DNA from: Bacteroidota bacterium
Lineage (GTDB): Bacteria; Bacteroidota; Bacteroidia; Bacteroidales; Prolixibacteraceae
Direction: 5' to 3'
Assembly (NCBI GenBank): GCA_023412195.1
Contig: JAEYNZ010000031.1
Location: 1 to 15,831, forward strand
Length of the DNA: 15,831 bases
A program made the translations under genes and the position numbers. A model generated the notes under the pieces. The model worked only from the letters and a program-made list of their open reading frames with translations. It ran no database searches and was not told where the DNA came from. How positions within the stretch are numbered: the first letter of the stretch is position 1; each line of letters opens with the position of its first letter. Below, piece after piece: positions 15,537 to 15,831 of this stretch.

Positions 15537-15831
15537 ATGCTTGAAATTTCAAAAAATTCGATGGTTACTCTGATATATGATTTGCACCTTGAAGATGAGA
15601 AGGGGGAAGTCATTGAGAAGACGACGGAAGATCAGCCACTGCAGTTCATTTTTGGTGCAGGTATGATGTTGCCCAAATTTGAATCGCACCTGGCAGGTTT
15701 AAAGGAAGGTGAACAGTTCACAATCAGGTTATCGAAAAATGATGCATATGGCGAAATAAATGATGATGCAATCGTTGAATTGCCAAAACATGTTTTTCTG
15801 GTAGAAGGACAATTTGATGATGAACTGATAT
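15537..15831 (+). CDS. SlyD-like FKBP peptidyl-prolyl isomerase (partial)
   Basis: The gene runs off the window after 98 codons. The visible part, MLEISKNSMVTLIYDLHLED, then GEVIEKTTEDQPLQFIFGAG, MLPKFESHLAGLKEGEQFTI, and NDAYGEINDDAIVELPKHVF, is the FKBP fold of SlyD-type cis-trans prolyl isomerases, which fold proteins in the cytoplasm through an FKBP domain interrupted by an insert-in-flap chaperone domain. There is no signal peptide. The C-terminus, where some SlyD proteins carry a histidine-rich metal-binding tail, is outside the window. Its own promoter lies just upstream, and no link to the B12 locus is evident. Confidence 0.9.
   Translation, partial: MLEISKNSMVTLIYDLHLEDEKGEVIEKTTEDQPLQFIFGAGMMLPKFESHLAGLKEGEQFTIRLSKNDAYGEINDDAIVELPKHVFLVEGQFDDELI

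Overview
The window looks like the chromosome of a member of the Bacteroidota. Start codons generally lack a good Shine-Dalgarno sequence. Candidate promoters fit the phylum's TTTG / TAnnTTTG pattern. SecA has the long (about 1,100-residue) form. One outer-membrane receptor starts with a CarboxypepD_reg-like domain. Two proteins end in type IX secretion (T9SS) C-terminal sorting domains. T9SS cargo on vitamin B12 proteins suggests an environmental lineage rather than a typical gut Bacteroides; this is inference, and no species is proposed.

Layout: 1-925 is AT-rich and mostly gene-free. It holds a 40-codon remnant of an IS256-family transposase, a regular array of ten 11-bp units arranged as a 110-bp palindrome, and the secA promoter. 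secA (926-4246) and lgt (4282-5100) follow as a housekeeping pair. 5101-5984, between convergent genes, holds five copies of an 88-bp hairpin-bearing repeat with alternating short and long spacers. A TonB-dependent receptor of unknown substrate lies on the minus strand (5985-8315).

8393-15317 is a vitamin B12 acquisition locus in two transcription units, each led by a cobalamin riboswitch. Unit 1 encodes a large multidomain T9SS cargo protein with a transcobalamin-like (DUF4430-type) segment, a BtuB-type TonB-dependent receptor and a BtuG-like beta-propeller surface lipoprotein; the three genes are joined by two 4-nt ATGA overlaps. Unit 2 encodes a DUF4465 protein, the domain I associate with the Bacteroides B12-binding protein BtuH, here carrying a T9SS sorting domain. 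In both units the riboswitch is followed by an L13 hairpin able to kiss L5, then by a hairpin that contains or abuts the start codon, which suggests translational control. The inferred model is that secreted or surface-anchored proteins and BtuG capture corrinoid and hand it to BtuB for TonB-driven import. No inner-membrane transporter (BtuCDF) or TonB-ExbBD genes are in the window.

The window ends inside a SlyD-like FKBP peptidyl-prolyl isomerase gene with its own promoter.
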